From positions 22,123 to 86,122 of the forward strand of contig NZ_CAJPQR010000006.1 of the NCBI RefSeq assembly GCF_905372745.1: a stretch of 64,000 bases of DNA, given 5' to 3'. Of this stretch, positions 35,737-44,786 are shown piece by piece. Source of the stretch: an uncultured Campylobacter sp. GTDB taxonomy: Bacteria; Campylobacterota; Campylobacteria; Campylobacterales; Campylobacteraceae. The notes below the pieces were generated by a model. It had not been told where the DNA came from, made no database searches, and worked only from the letters and a program-made list of their open reading frames with translations. Numbering within the stretch: the stretch's first letter is position 1; each line of letters begins with the position of its first letter. The translations under genes and the position numbers were made by a program.

Positions 35737-36352
35737 ATTTAAACGAAGCGTTTTTATAAATTTAGCCCCGCGCATTATCTATTTTTTTATTTGGATTATA
35801 TTTTTAACCTGCAAAAAGAGCTTTTCTAAGACAAATTTGACAAACGGGCCCTGCGTCGTGCTGTTTTGGCACGGCAGGCTAGCGCTGATGAGCTTTGCCT
35901 ACATGCACTGGTGGAAAAACGACCAAAATCCGCAAAGACGCGCCAAAGTCATCATAAGCGACCACAAAGACGGCGAGATCATCGCACGCGTGATTTCGTT
36001 TTTCGGTATCGGCGCCATCAGAGGCAGTAGCTCAAAAGGCGCGGTAAAGGCCCTCGCGCAAAGCTTTAGAGAGCTAAAAAGCGGCGTCGACGTCATCATC
36101 ACCCCGGACGGCCCGCGCGGCCCCTATCATAGCATAGCCGACGGCGCGGTCGTCATCGCGCAAAAGCAAAATGCGCAAATACAAATTTTAAACTACGAAG
36201 CGAGTAAATTTTGGCAGCTAAAAAGCTGGGATAAAATGATAATCCCAAAGCCTTTTAGCGAGATTTCTTACACGCTCTCGCCGCCTTTTAGCGTGACGGA
36301 CATGGAGCTAGAAGACGCAAGAGAGCTAATAAAAAAGGAGATGGAAAAATGA
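35720..36352 (+). CDS. DUF374 lysophospholipid acyltransferase-family protein
   Basis: A 210-residue membrane-associated protein with a GTG start inside miaB. The first hydrophobic stretch is ~10-30, followed by VVLFWHGRLALM (acyltransferase box around H-x-x-x-x, here WHGR), DGEIIARV and IITPDGPRGPYHSI, typical of DUF374/HP0270-type proteins distantly related to the LpxL and PlsC acyltransferases. The substrate is unknown; lipid A or lysophospholipid is plausible. Same order in H. pylori and C. jejuni (miaB then this gene). Confidence 0.88.
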   Translation: MSLWAKFKRSVFINLAPRIIYFFIWIIFLTCKKSFSKTNLTNGPCVVLFWHGRLALMSFAYMHWWKNDQNPQRRAKVIISDHKDGEIIARVISFFGIGAIRGSSSKGAVKALAQSFRELKSGVDVIITPDGPRGPYHSIADGAVVIAQKQNAQIQILNYEASKFWQLKSWDKMIIPKPFSEISYTLSPPFSVTDMELEDARELIKKEMEK

Positions 36353-36801
36353 GCTCAAAGACCGTGGTTTTATCTATCGGAGCGCTTTTGGCGGCCGCTT
36401 TTATCTCGTTTATCACGCTTAGTCCGTCTTATAAAAACGCGCTTGGAGCCAAATTTTACTACGAAACGGGCGATTATGAAACCGCCTATAAACTTTCTAG
36501 CTCCGCTTATCACAAAGACGTCTACAACAAACTCGCCCACACCGTGATGGTGCAAAGCGAAATCTCGCAAAAATACGCCACCTATATCGCCCGTTCAAAC
36601 GGCTATCTAGAAAATATCCAAAAAATCAGCAAATCAGGCAAAATAAGCAAAGCCAATCTGGATAAAATTCGCATGATGTGCGATATCGCCGTGAGCGACT
36701 ATAAAGAGCTAAAGCCGTCGAATTTGATCGATGCGGATCTGCAAGAAGAGGCGATGCGGATAAGAGATAAATTTTTAACCTTGCAAACGGAGCTATTTTA
36801 A
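36349..36801 (+). CDS. hypothetical membrane-anchored protein
   Basis: A 150-residue protein that starts with ATGA, overlapping the acyltransferase stop. One N-terminal hydrophobic segment (~5-25) is followed by TPR-like helices (AKFYYETGDYETAYKLSSSAYHKDVYNKLAH) and a further helical tail. It is conserved at this position in Campylobacter as far as I recall (Cj0456c region). It precedes a PilMNO-like trio after a 55-base gap. The function is unknown; a scaffold role is only a guess. Confidence 0.7.
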   Translation: MSSKTVVLSIGALLAAAFISFITLSPSYKNALGAKFYYETGDYETAYKLSSSAYHKDVYNKLAHTVMVQSEISQKYATYIARSNGYLENIQKISKSGKISKANLDKIRMMCDIAVSDYKELKPSNLIDADLQEEAMRIRDKFLTLQTELF

Positions 36802-36856
36802 TTATATTTAATAACATTTTAGATATGATAAAAAATCGTAAATTTTAGGAGAGAGC

Positions 36857-37852
36857 TTGTCACTGCGCAGTTTTTTTAGCGTCTTATATCTTAGCGTCGT
36901 TACCGAGTCCAAGAAGTGCCTATTTTACGGCGAAGCGTATAAGGGCTCAAAACTGCTAAAAACCGTAAAATCGGAGTTTGATAACGACGATACCGGCGCG
37001 GTATCGGCAAGGGCAAAAGAGTATCTAAAAAATCTGCAAAAAGAATATAAATGGGTTTATGTTTCGCTCTTTTTTGACGCCTTATCTCAAGGCGCGGTCG
37101 GTCCTAAAAATATGAGCGCTCTTGAAAAAACGGGCATAGATCCAAAGGAGCTAACTTTCATAAATCCGGCGCCAGGCTGGATATTTTACGTAAAAACGCA
37201 GGACGTAAAAAAGGCTGAAAATTTATTCGGCGATACGGACGTGAGCCTGCTTTATTCTCCTTTAGCTCTCATTCACGATAGAATTCTTAGCCAAAATTTG
37301 GTAGGCAAAAACGCGCTTTACGTCTATGCGCACCGTGAAATTTGCGCCATTTGCATCGTTCATAAAAATATCTCCAAATTCGCCGCCGTCTGCAAACTGG
37401 AAGAGTCAAGCGAAGAAACGGCATTTGATAAGGTTCGAAGCAGCGAAATAGACGATTTTATCGAGAGCGTAGATGAAGACTTTGCTAATTTTGACGGCGT
37501 AGAGAGCCTAGACGAGCTGCTAAAATTAGACGGCTCGGCAGATGAGTTTGAGGATCTAGGATATGATATAAACATGCCCGCATCCACGGACGTAGCGACC
37601 TCCGTGTCGATATTTGGCCGAGATATGAGTATGTACGGCTATATTTCGCTAGCGCTTAAGGAATTTTACACAAATCCGCTATATGAAAGCGATTTTATCG
37701 AAGACGTCGTGATTTTTGACGCTACGGAGAGGACGAGCGCTACGTTTTTACACTATTTGCAAAACGAACTTTTGGTTAAAACCGAGGTCTATCCCGTCAA
37801 TACACAAAAAATAATGGCGGAACTAATGATAAAAGAGTTGAAAAATGACTAG
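36857..37852 (+). CDS. PilM/GspL-like cytoplasmic protein (inferred)
   Basis: A 331-residue protein starting with TTG (AGGAG just upstream). No direct family hit is claimed. The reasons for a PilM/GspL/MshI-like call are position and shape: soluble, an alternating alpha/beta N-terminal half consistent with an actin-like fold (LFYGEAYKGSKL, then YVYAHREICAICIVHKN), an acidic linker rich in Asp/Glu (~195-240), and an end like the PilM C-terminus. It is followed by two genes of PilN and PilO shape with overlaps of 8 and 14 bases. It may form an inner-membrane assembly platform for a type IV pilus or DNA-uptake apparatus. Confidence 0.5.
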   Translation: MSLRSFFSVLYLSVVTESKKCLFYGEAYKGSKLLKTVKSEFDNDDTGAVSARAKEYLKNLQKEYKWVYVSLFFDALSQGAVGPKNMSALEKTGIDPKELTFINPAPGWIFYVKTQDVKKAENLFGDTDVSLLYSPLALIHDRILSQNLVGKNALYVYAHREICAICIVHKNISKFAAVCKLEESSEETAFDKVRSSEIDDFIESVDEDFANFDGVESLDELLKLDGSADEFEDLGYDINMPASTDVATSVSIFGRDMSMYGYISLALKEFYTNPLYESDFIEDVVIFDATERTSATFLHYLQNELLVKTEVYPVNTQKIMAELMIKELKND

Positions 37853-38375
37853 TTATAGCTTTATAAAGCCTCAAAAAAAGCCCATTTTAAATCTTTTTAA
37901 TAAAATTTGGATATTTTTGATAATCTCGGTTGTATTGATTTTTGCGGCGGTAAATTTTGCTATCGCTTTTAAAAATCAGACGTTACGAAACGAAACGCAA
38001 ATGCTAAAGCAAAATATAGAGCAAACAAAACAGCGCATCAATCAAGCAGACGAATTAGCCGAGCTTTTAAAGCAAAGGCGAGACGTTGCGGCTCAGATAG
38101 CCTCGTCAAACGCGCTTTTAAAGCAAAGCGTGCGAAATCTACTAGACTTAGTTCCTCAAAGTATAACTTTAGAAGAAATTTCTATGGACGAAAATTCGCT
38201 CGTCGTAAAAGGAACTACGCCTAGCCGAGATGTTTTTAATATGCTGCTGGCTACGCCGCTAAAATCGATTTTTAGCACGTCAAACACCTCTTTTTACCAG
38301 CTGCCTAACGGCTGGTTAAATTTCATCAGTACAAACAAAACCGATAACTACGAGGATCAAAATGAGCAAAGATAG
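37845..38375 (+). CDS. PilN-like bitopic membrane protein
   Basis: A 176-residue protein with PilN shape: short cytoplasmic N-terminus, one membrane helix (~22-43), a coiled coil (~46-95, LRNETQMLKQNIEQTKQRI) and a small alpha/beta periplasmic domain (~98-170, LVPQSITLEEISMDENSLVVKGTTPSRDVF), exactly the PilN/ferredoxin-like arrangement. Gene order M-N-O and overlaps support the call. Probable function: alignment subcomplex of a T4P- or T2SS-like machine used for competence. C. jejuni's Cts proteins are elsewhere, so this may be an additional set. Confidence 0.6.
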   Translation: MTSYSFIKPQKKPILNLFNKIWIFLIISVVLIFAAVNFAIAFKNQTLRNETQMLKQNIEQTKQRINQADELAELLKQRRDVAAQIASSNALLKQSVRNLLDLVPQSITLEEISMDENSLVVKGTTPSRDVFNMLLATPLKSIFSTSNTSFYQLPNGWLNFISTNKTDNYEDQNEQR

Positions 38376-38886
38376 AAGTTTGCAAAATATAGATGTTACT
38401 AAACTACTCATATATATACTCGTCTTTATTAGCGCTTGCCTCATTATGATTTTTGGTTTTTTGGTTCCGAATATCCAAGAATACAAGCGGATAAAATACG
38501 ATAACCGAGTACAAAGTACCGCCTCAACGCAGATAAATCAGGTTTATAACGGTAAGCAAGAGGCGCTAGACAAACTAAAATCGGATAACAAAGCGGCGCT
38601 GGATGCTTTTGAAAATAAATTTGATGAAGGTAAATTCGTAACATTCGTATCGCAGTATCTAGACTCGGTAGTGTCTAAAAATAGCAATATATCTCAAAGC
38701 GAGCCGTTTTTGATAAACGAGCTAAAGATAACCGCGACGATAAAAACTCCGTCCAGACTTTACGACTTTATAGACGCATTACGGAGCTATGAAAACGTCG
38801 TCAAAATCGACTTTCCTATCGAAATGCAAAAAGACGGCGACAAGATAAGCGCAGCATTTAACGTCAAAATCTACGGCTTAAGATAA
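38362..38886 (+). CDS. PilO-like bitopic membrane protein
   Basis: A 174-residue protein with one membrane helix (~16-36), a coiled-coil segment (~45-90) and a periplasmic domain with two beta-alpha-beta-like stretches (ELKITATIKTPSRLYDFIDALRSYENVVKIDFPIEM). This is the PilO layout, and TPSRLYDFIDALRSYENVV is similar in style to the PilO core. It overlaps the PilN-like gene by 14 bases and ends the operon. No PilP, PilQ or pilin gene is adjacent. Confidence 0.6.
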   Translation: MSKDRSLQNIDVTKLLIYILVFISACLIMIFGFLVPNIQEYKRIKYDNRVQSTASTQINQVYNGKQEALDKLKSDNKAALDAFENKFDEGKFVTFVSQYLDSVVSKNSNISQSEPFLINELKITATIKTPSRLYDFIDALRSYENVVKIDFPIEMQKDGDKISAAFNVKIYGLR

Positions 38887-38950
38887 ATCAAACCCGACTT
38901 TATTATTTCTCGCTAAAATCTCTTTAAAATATTTAGAGCAAGGATAAAAA

Positions 38951-40303
38951 ATGATTAAATTTAATAATGCCGCCATCGCCTCGGCGACTGCGATTTTAAG
39001 GGATTATCTTAACGGAACGGCAAATTTTTTAGCCTCTAGAAAAGCTGCAAAATCGGAGCTAACGAAACTCACGCCGGCAGATTTTAAAAACGTGCGCGCA
39101 AATTTGCTAAATTTAGGCTTTAAGAGCGAGTTTATCGACGAAAATGCCGCCGAGCTATCAGAAATCCTGCGCGGTATCCTAACTGCCGAGCGCCCGCAGC
39201 TGCCAAAAGACCACCCCGTAGCTACCTACATCAGCGAAAACGACGCCGCGCGCGAGCTAATCGCAAAGGCAAAAGAGCTGTTAAAAAAGAAATTTATCAA
39301 AAACGAGTGGCTTGAAATTTACGACAAACTGGGCAGCTTTAACAGGACGCACTTTGCCAGAAAACAGCACCAACTCTACTCGATGCTCGAAAACAAGGGC
39401 TTTGATCGCCCGTCGCGCTTTATGTGGAGCTTTGATAACAAGGTTCGCGACGGTATCGCCGCAGCGCGCGAGCTGCTAGAGGAAGGCAAGGCGGATGAGT
39501 TTATCGCGGCTCAGCACGAGATCTACGAAAATCTGCTCGACCTGCTCGCACGCGAGGAGGCGGCGCTCTATCCGACGTCGCTGGAGATGATCAGCGAAGA
39601 TGAGTTTCGCGCGATGAGACGCGGCGATGACGAGATCGGGTATTTTCTCATCGAAAAGCCGAGCGAATTTTATCCGTTAAATTTAGACTCCGGCGGCGAC
39701 TCGAAGTCAAATTTAAAGGACGTAAATTTGCAAAGCGAGCTGAATTTAAGCGCGGCAAATTTACAAAACAGCAACTTAAACGAAGCGGTTTTAAATCCGA
39801 ATTTCCTAAAAGAGCTGTCAAATTTGATGGGTAAATACGGACTAAATCCAAACGCTAGCAGCGATAAAAATGCCGTTTTTGATGTCGCCACGGGCAAGCT
39901 CACGCTGGAGCAAATTAACCTCATTTATAGACACATGCCAGTCGACCTCTCCTTCGTCGACGAAAACGAGATCGTGAAATTTTACACCGACACCAAGCAC
40001 CGCGTATTTCCGCGAAGTGCCGGCGTCATCGGGCGCGACGTGAAAAACTGCCACCCGCGCGAAAGCGTAGCTAGCGTGCTGGAGATCATCGACGCCTTTC
40101 GCAAGGGCGAGCGTGACGAGATCGACTTTTGGCTGGAGCTTCACGGCAAATTTATCTACATCTACTACGCCGCCGTGCGCGACGAAAACGGCATATTTAA
40201 GGGGGTGCTAGAGATGATGCAAGACGTCACGCGCATCCGCAGCCTAGAGGGCAAACGCACGCTGGTGACGTGGGACGATCTAAAGAAAAAGTACGGGGAG
40301 TAG
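38951..40303 (+). CDS. DUF438-hemerythrin-PAS domain protein
   Basis: A 450-residue cytoplasmic protein. The DUF438 region (~20-95) has the typical TPADFKNVRANLLNLGFKSEFI. A hemerythrin-like helical bundle (~75-225) has His/Glu-containing motifs (KDHPVATYI, FARKQHQLYSMLENKGF, HEIYENLLDLLAREEAALYP) suited to an iron or heme site. A Leu/Asn-rich linker (~240-285) is partly encoded by AAATTT words, and a PAS domain (~310-445; VIGRDVKNCHPRESV) completes it. Proteins of this kind are thought to be sensors of oxygen, nitric oxide or redox state. It may signal through a partner not encoded here. Confidence 0.85.
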   Translation: MIKFNNAAIASATAILRDYLNGTANFLASRKAAKSELTKLTPADFKNVRANLLNLGFKSEFIDENAAELSEILRGILTAERPQLPKDHPVATYISENDAARELIAKAKELLKKKFIKNEWLEIYDKLGSFNRTHFARKQHQLYSMLENKGFDRPSRFMWSFDNKVRDGIAAARELLEEGKADEFIAAQHEIYENLLDLLAREEAALYPTSLEMISEDEFRAMRRGDDEIGYFLIEKPSEFYPLNLDSGGDSKSNLKDVNLQSELNLSAANLQNSNLNEAVLNPNFLKELSNLMGKYGLNPNASSDKNAVFDVATGKLTLEQINLIYRHMPVDLSFVDENEIVKFYTDTKHRVFPRSAGVIGRDVKNCHPRESVASVLEIIDAFRKGERDEIDFWLELHGKFIYIYYAAVRDENGIFKGVLEMMQDVTRIRSLEGKRTLVTWDDLKKKYGE

Positions 40304-41190
40304 TAAGGCGTCGCTTCGAGATTTTCGTCTATTTAATTTTGCAACCCCCTCACGTAAAACGTCGATCGTTTTAGTCCGTATTAAAATAGCTTAGGCAGGT
40401 TAAAGGCGCCTTACCGTCGACCGATATCTGCCGCTCTTTGCTTAAAAATCGCTGCGCGAACCTTCTTTTTTCTCGCGTCCGAGGCGAATTTTGCGTCGCT
40501 TTTTATCGTTTGCGGCTAGCGCATTGCCCGCAAAAAGCCGCAACAAACTCGGCGAAAGTTAAATTTAACCTGATTTCGTATGCTTAAATTTGCGCTTTAG
40601 AGATTACGTTTAGGGCGATAAATTTAAAGATTTCGGACGCGGCGTTTTTGGTTCTCTAGAAAAGGGCTTTGCGCTTGAGCCGCGATGCGACGCCGGCAGT
40701 TTTACGCTCAAATTCGCCCCGTATATTAAACCCGCTACGACGGACGAATTTAAAAATAGCGTAAATTTAACGCGCTAAAAATGAAACGCCTCTGTCAAAT
40801 CGTGCCTAAAATGTTGCTTGAGCTAGCGAAATTAAAACATTAGCTTTTTGCGGCAAACCGTCTAGCTGCGCTTAACCACGTACCGCCGTGCGCGCTTTTA
40901 GTCACGAAAAACAACTCTAAATATCGCCCATGCCGCCGCCAAATCGCGCCAAGACGTCACATTCGGCGCGCCAGAGCAGACCGACTCGGTAAAAACCGCG
41001 CTAGGAATTTTGCTTTGGCGACGAGAGCCATGCGAAAAGATGCGGCATATTCTCACCGCTTGCATTATTTGCAGATATTTTCAAAATAGCCGTAATTTCG
41101 AGCCCTTGAAAAATAGGCGTCAGCTCGTTTAGTATCGGCTCGAAACGAAATTGCGCCGTCTTTTTTCGCAGCTCTATCGCAAATAGCAAG
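40304..41190. other. intergenic stretch of about 890 bases, no accepted gene
   Basis: No long frame with a ribosome binding site. One plus-strand stretch at about 40610-40770 gives some 55 open codons ending in a TAA but no start or family; it may be a decayed remnant. The minus-strand frame at 41001-41246 overlaps tilS and lacks support. Confidence 0.45.
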
Positions 41191-42189
41191 CTAAGCAAAT
41201 ACGCAAGAAAGCTCGCTAAATAGCGCAAGATCCGCGCCCTCGGCAAATAAAAATCCGCGGTTTATCGGCGGGATGGCAAGCCGTCTGCACGCTTCTTTAA
41301 ATTTCTTGTCCATCGCGGCTTTGACATAAGGCGTCGTGAGGATAAATTTTTCGCCAGCCCCGACGGCTACCTTGCCGCCTAGCACGCAGTCAGTGCCGTT
41401 TTCTAGGCAGCGAGCACATTCGTTTCGCTGTGCGGCGCTTAGTACGAGTCCTAGCCGCTTGCAGGCAAGATCTGCGCCGCGAATCTCGTTTGCGCCTCGT
41501 TTTACGAGATAAATTTTAGGTGCGGGATTAGAAATTTCGGGAGTTAAGCTTAACGCATCGGTCGCCAAAAACTCAAAGCTCTTTTTTACGCCACTAAAGT
41601 ACTCGTTTAAAAACGGCTCGCTAAATTTTGTACGAACGCGACCGCGCTTAAACTGCTCCGTTAAATTCGTCTCGTCGGTGAAGTATTTTAGGTTTCGCTT
41701 ACGCAAAAACCGCTCCAGCTCGCACTTTCGCACGCCTAAAAGCGGACGAGCGATCATATAGTCCTCGCGAGTCTCAAGCTCTTGCATGCCAAGCAGCTCG
41801 CTAAGCCCTGCGCCGCGCCCAAGCTGCATCAAAAACCACTCGAATTTATCATCAAACTGATGCGCTAAGATCAAATTTTCATATCCCTGCTCACGGCAAA
41901 TTTGGCCGAAAAACTCATATCTGACCGCGCGCGCCTCGTGCTCGAAATTTGACTCGCCCAGCTGCACGCTTTTTACGTAGATTTGTTTGTTAAATTTAGC
42001 CGCCAGATCTCGTGCCGAGGCGACCTCGTCCTTGCTCTGCGCGCGGACGTTATAGTCCACGATCGCAAGGTCAAATTTCACGCCCGCCTCGTCCAGAATG
42101 TAAAAAAGCGCCGTGCTATCGACGCCGTGCGAAAATGCAAGCAGATTTCGCCCCGATTTTAGCTTATGCAAAACGGGCGCGTTTAGCAT
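41191..42189 (-). CDS. tilS: tRNA(Ile)-lysidine synthase
   Basis: Modifies C34 of tRNA-Ile(CAU) to lysidine. The 332-residue protein is short, as in Campylobacter, and lacks much of the C-terminal domain of E. coli TilS. The ATP-binding PP-loop is at 20-25, but reads S-H-G-V-D-S instead of the common S-G-G-x-D-S. Other family parts, such as HQFDDKFEWFLMQLGRGAGL and ARPLLGVRKCELERFLR, are intact. It starts one base after the rimO stop, so the two are coupled. Essential in most bacteria. Confidence 0.92.
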   Translation of the reverse strand: MLNAPVLHKLKSGRNLLAFSHGVDSTALFYILDEAGVKFDLAIVDYNVRAQSKDEVASARDLAAKFNKQIYVKSVQLGESNFEHEARAVRYEFFGQICREQGYENLILAHQFDDKFEWFLMQLGRGAGLSELLGMQELETREDYMIARPLLGVRKCELERFLRKRNLKYFTDETNLTEQFKRGRVRTKFSEPFLNEYFSGVKKSFEFLATDALSLTPEISNPAPKIYLVKRGANEIRGADLACKRLGLVLSAAQRNECARCLENGTDCVLGGKVAVGAGEKFILTTPYVKAAMDKKFKEACRRLAIPPINRGFLFAEGADLALFSELSCVFA

Positions 42190-42190
42190 C

Positions 42191-43498
42191 CTACGCCTTT
42201 GCCGTGATCTTGCCTAGCGCTTGGCTGCCCGCTACCTGCGTGATCTCGCACCAGTAGCGACCGCCGGTTTCTAGCTGCTCCACGTCGCTTTCGTTGATCA
42301 AAATTTCGCCGTCGATGTCCTTATCCCACAGCGCCTTTTTCGCGGCGTAAAACATCTCGCCCTCGCTGCTTTCGCCCTCTAGCGAAACGATAAATTTCTT
42401 GCCCAGCTCCTGCGCGAAGCTTGCCTCGATCGCAGCTCGAGTGATCTTTTCTATTTTACTTAGGCGCTTTGAGATGATTTTGGCGGGCACCTGCTCCATC
42501 TCGTACGAGAGCGTGTCCTCCTCTTTCGAATATGCAAACGCCGAAACGCGGTCAAATTTAAACTCCTGCAAAAACGCGCAAAGCTCGTCAAATTCGGCTT
42601 CGCCCTCGCCCGGGTGTCCGACGATGACGCCTGTTCGTAAAAACGCATCAGGCGCGCTTTTCATCAAATTTAAAAGCTCTTTGATCCGCGCCGCGCCGCT
42701 TCCGCGCCTCATGATTTTTAGCATTTTCTCGCTTGAGTGTTGGATCGGCATGTCAAAGTAGTTCGCAAACACGGGCGAGGCAATGATGCGCTCAATTAGC
42801 GCGTTTGAGGTCGTGCTAGGATAGAGATAGAGTATGCGCGCGGTTTTGACGCCCTCGATCTTCTCGACCGCGTCGATGAGAGAGATGAGCCCGTCACTAA
42901 CTGCGTGATCGCGCATATACGAGCTGCTGTCCTGCGAGAGGAAGCTAAAGTCGTAGTAGCCTTTTTTTACGAGCTTTTGCACCTCGTCTACGATGTTTTC
43001 GAGCGAGCGGGATTTTAGCTTGCCCTTAAAGGTCGGGATCGCGCAGAAGCTGCATTTTTGATTACAGCCTTCTGAAATTTTGATGTATGCATGGTAGTTT
43101 GAGCCCGTTATCACGCGCTCTTCGCTTGCTTGCAGGTAGGTATCCGGGCTAAATAAATTTTGCTTTTTTAGGATGATTTCATCGATCTTGTCGTAGTCTC
43201 CAACGCCGGTAAAAAGATCGACCTCCGGTAGCTCCTTCATCAGCTCCTCGCGGTAGCGCTGCATGAGGCAGCCCGTGACCACGAGCAAAGAGCCTTTTTT
43301 ACGCGCTTCGTGCATATCAAGGATCGCGCGGATACTCTCTTCTTTCGCCGAGTTGATAAAGCCGCAGGTATTTACGATGATGACGTCGGCAGAGGCGACA
43401 TCTGACGTGATCTCGTAGTTTGAGAGGCGTCCGAGCATGATCTCGGAGTCCACAAGATTTTTGTTACAGCCTAATGATACTAAGTGAAGTTTGCCCAT
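42191..43498 (-). CDS. rimO: ribosomal protein S12 methylthiotransferase
   Basis: Radical-SAM methylthiotransferase acting on an Asp of ribosomal protein S12. The 435 residues have cysteines C11, C45, C77 for the auxiliary cluster and C145-x3-C149-x2-C152 (EGCNQKCSFCAIPTFKG) for the radical-SAM cluster. A TRAM domain lies at the C-terminus. It differs from the miaB paralogue at 34435 by the CAIPTFKGK stretch typical of RimO. It lies one base after panC and one base before tilS. Confidence 0.94.
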   Translation of the reverse strand: MGKLHLVSLGCNKNLVDSEIMLGRLSNYEITSDVASADVIIVNTCGFINSAKEESIRAILDMHEARKKGSLLVVTGCLMQRYREELMKELPEVDLFTGVGDYDKIDEIILKKQNLFSPDTYLQASEERVITGSNYHAYIKISEGCNQKCSFCAIPTFKGKLKSRSLENIVDEVQKLVKKGYYDFSFLSQDSSSYMRDHAVSDGLISLIDAVEKIEGVKTARILYLYPSTTSNALIERIIASPVFANYFDMPIQHSSEKMLKIMRRGSGAARIKELLNLMKSAPDAFLRTGVIVGHPGEGEAEFDELCAFLQEFKFDRVSAFAYSKEEDTLSYEMEQVPAKIISKRLSKIEKITRAAIEASFAQELGKKFIVSLEGESSEGEMFYAAKKALWDKDIDGEILINESDVEQLETGGRYWCEITQVAGSQALGKITAKA

Positions 43499-43499
43499 C

Positions 43500-44321
43500 T
43501 TATACCCACAGATTGTCGATCAGACGCGTTTTGCCCACGTACGCGGCGACTAAGATAATGGTGTTGTTTGGCTCTATTAGCGAGATTTCGTTTAAATTTC
43601 TATCCGCGATCGCGACGTAGTCGACGTTTAGCGGTTCTAGGGTTTGTAGCATCTCGCCTTTTATCGTTTGTGCGTTTAGTTCGCCTGCCGCGATCAAATT
43701 TGAGGCTTTTTTAAGCGAATGCGAAAGCTTAAGCGCCTCTAGCTTTTGCCCCTCGTCTAGGTAGGCGTTTCGCGAGCTAAGCGCCAGTCCGTCTCGCGCG
43801 CGAATGATCTCGCAAGGCACGATCTCTAAATTTAAAAAACAGGTCTTGACGAAATTACGCACGATGAGTAGCTGCTGTGCGTCCTTTTTGCCCATATAGA
43901 CGCGCTTTGCGTTTGTTAGATTAAAGAGCTTGTTTAGCACGCAAAGCACGCCGTCAAAGTGCCCGGGGCGAGTCTTGCCCTCGAGTACGCTTGCTAAATT
44001 TTCAGGCGCGCTGATTAGCGGCTCGGTATCAAAATATAGCTCCCTAGCCTCAGGCACAAACATCGCATGTACGCCCAGCTCCTCGCAAATTTTAGCATCG
44101 TTTTGTTCGTTTTTCGGATAATCTTCAAAGTCCTCGCCGGCTAAAAACTGCGCCGGGTTTACGAAGGTCGAAACGATCGCGGTTTTATTTTCCGCCACGC
44201 ACTTTTCTATGAGGCTAGCGTGTCCGTCGTGAAGCGCGCCCATAGTGGGTACGAAGCCGATATTTTCGGGATTTGCCGCGACGAAATCTCGCAGCTGTTC
44301 TACTGTTCTTAAAATTTGCAT
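43500..44321 (-). CDS. panC: pantoate-beta-alanine ligase (pantothenate synthetase)
   Basis: Condenses pantoate and beta-alanine to pantothenate, a coenzyme A precursor. It has 273 residues, with the nucleotidyltransferase signature FVPTMGALHDGHASLI and HDGH at 31-34. Further family motifs are STFVNPAQF, the KTRPGHFDGVLCVLNKLFNL pantoate site and SSRNAYL, with KDAQQ before it. In C. jejuni panC is with panB and panD elsewhere; here it leads the rimO-tilS operon. Confidence 0.95.
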   Translation of the reverse strand: MQILRTVEQLRDFVAANPENIGFVPTMGALHDGHASLIEKCVAENKTAIVSTFVNPAQFLAGEDFEDYPKNEQNDAKICEELGVHAMFVPEARELYFDTEPLISAPENLASVLEGKTRPGHFDGVLCVLNKLFNLTNAKRVYMGKKDAQQLLIVRNFVKTCFLNLEIVPCEIIRARDGLALSSRNAYLDEGQKLEALKLSHSLKKASNLIAAGELNAQTIKGEMLQTLEPLNVDYVAIADRNLNEISLIEPNNTIILVAAYVGKTRLIDNLWV

Positions 44322-44486
44322 TTTCTCTTCTTTAAAATTATAGAAATATAAGACTAAAGATTATATCAAAAAAAACTAAAGGTATAAATTAAGTCTAAGC
44401 AGCAGTCTGTTTAGCGAGTATTAATCAATAAATAATAAAATTCTTCTCACGAGCTTTAGCTCCAAAATAACAAAAAAGGAACAAAA

Positions 44487-44786
44487 ATGGCTACTCAAGA
44501 GATAAATTTGGAGTCTTTAAAAAAAGATATCGACTCTTTAAAAACAGACTTAAAAGACATTGTAAAGTCCATTAAAGACGCAGGTACACAACGCGCAGAA
44601 TCTGCTAAAGACAAAATCCTAGATCAACTAAATAGCGACGAAATTAAAAAATATATAGACGATCTAAGACTAAAAGGTAAAGACGGTATAGAAAACGTAA
44701 ACGACGCAATAAAGCAAGACCCGATAAAAAGCATTGCTATCGCTGCAGGCGTTGGATTTTTAGCCGCTTGGTTGCTAAAAAAATAA
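44487..44786 (+). CDS. ElaB/YqjD-like (DUF883) membrane-anchored protein
   Basis: A 99-residue protein: amphipathic, Lys/Asp-rich helical body, and a C-terminal membrane segment DPIKSIAIAAGVGFLAAWLLKK that has the glycine-zipper form typical of the DUF883 family (E. coli ElaB and YqjD, which bind ribosomes and sit in the inner membrane). AAAAAAGGA precedes the ATG. It is followed with a one-base overlap by a YqjE-like gene, the same order as E. coli yqjD-yqjE-yqjK. Likely stress or stationary-phase linked, which is inference. Confidence 0.8.
   Translation: MATQEINLESLKKDIDSLKTDLKDIVKSIKDAGTQRAESAKDKILDQLNSDEIKKYIDDLRLKGKDGIENVNDAIKQDPIKSIAIAAGVGFLAAWLLKK

Noticed and set aside
40610..40770. 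Open plus-strand stretch of about 55 codons after the DUF438 gene
   Set aside because: Bounded by stops, with no start codon context and no family; possible decay relic but not supportable.
41001..41246. 81-codon minus-strand frame overlapping the tilS 3' end
   Set aside because: Different frame from tilS, no ribosome binding site and no recognisable motif.
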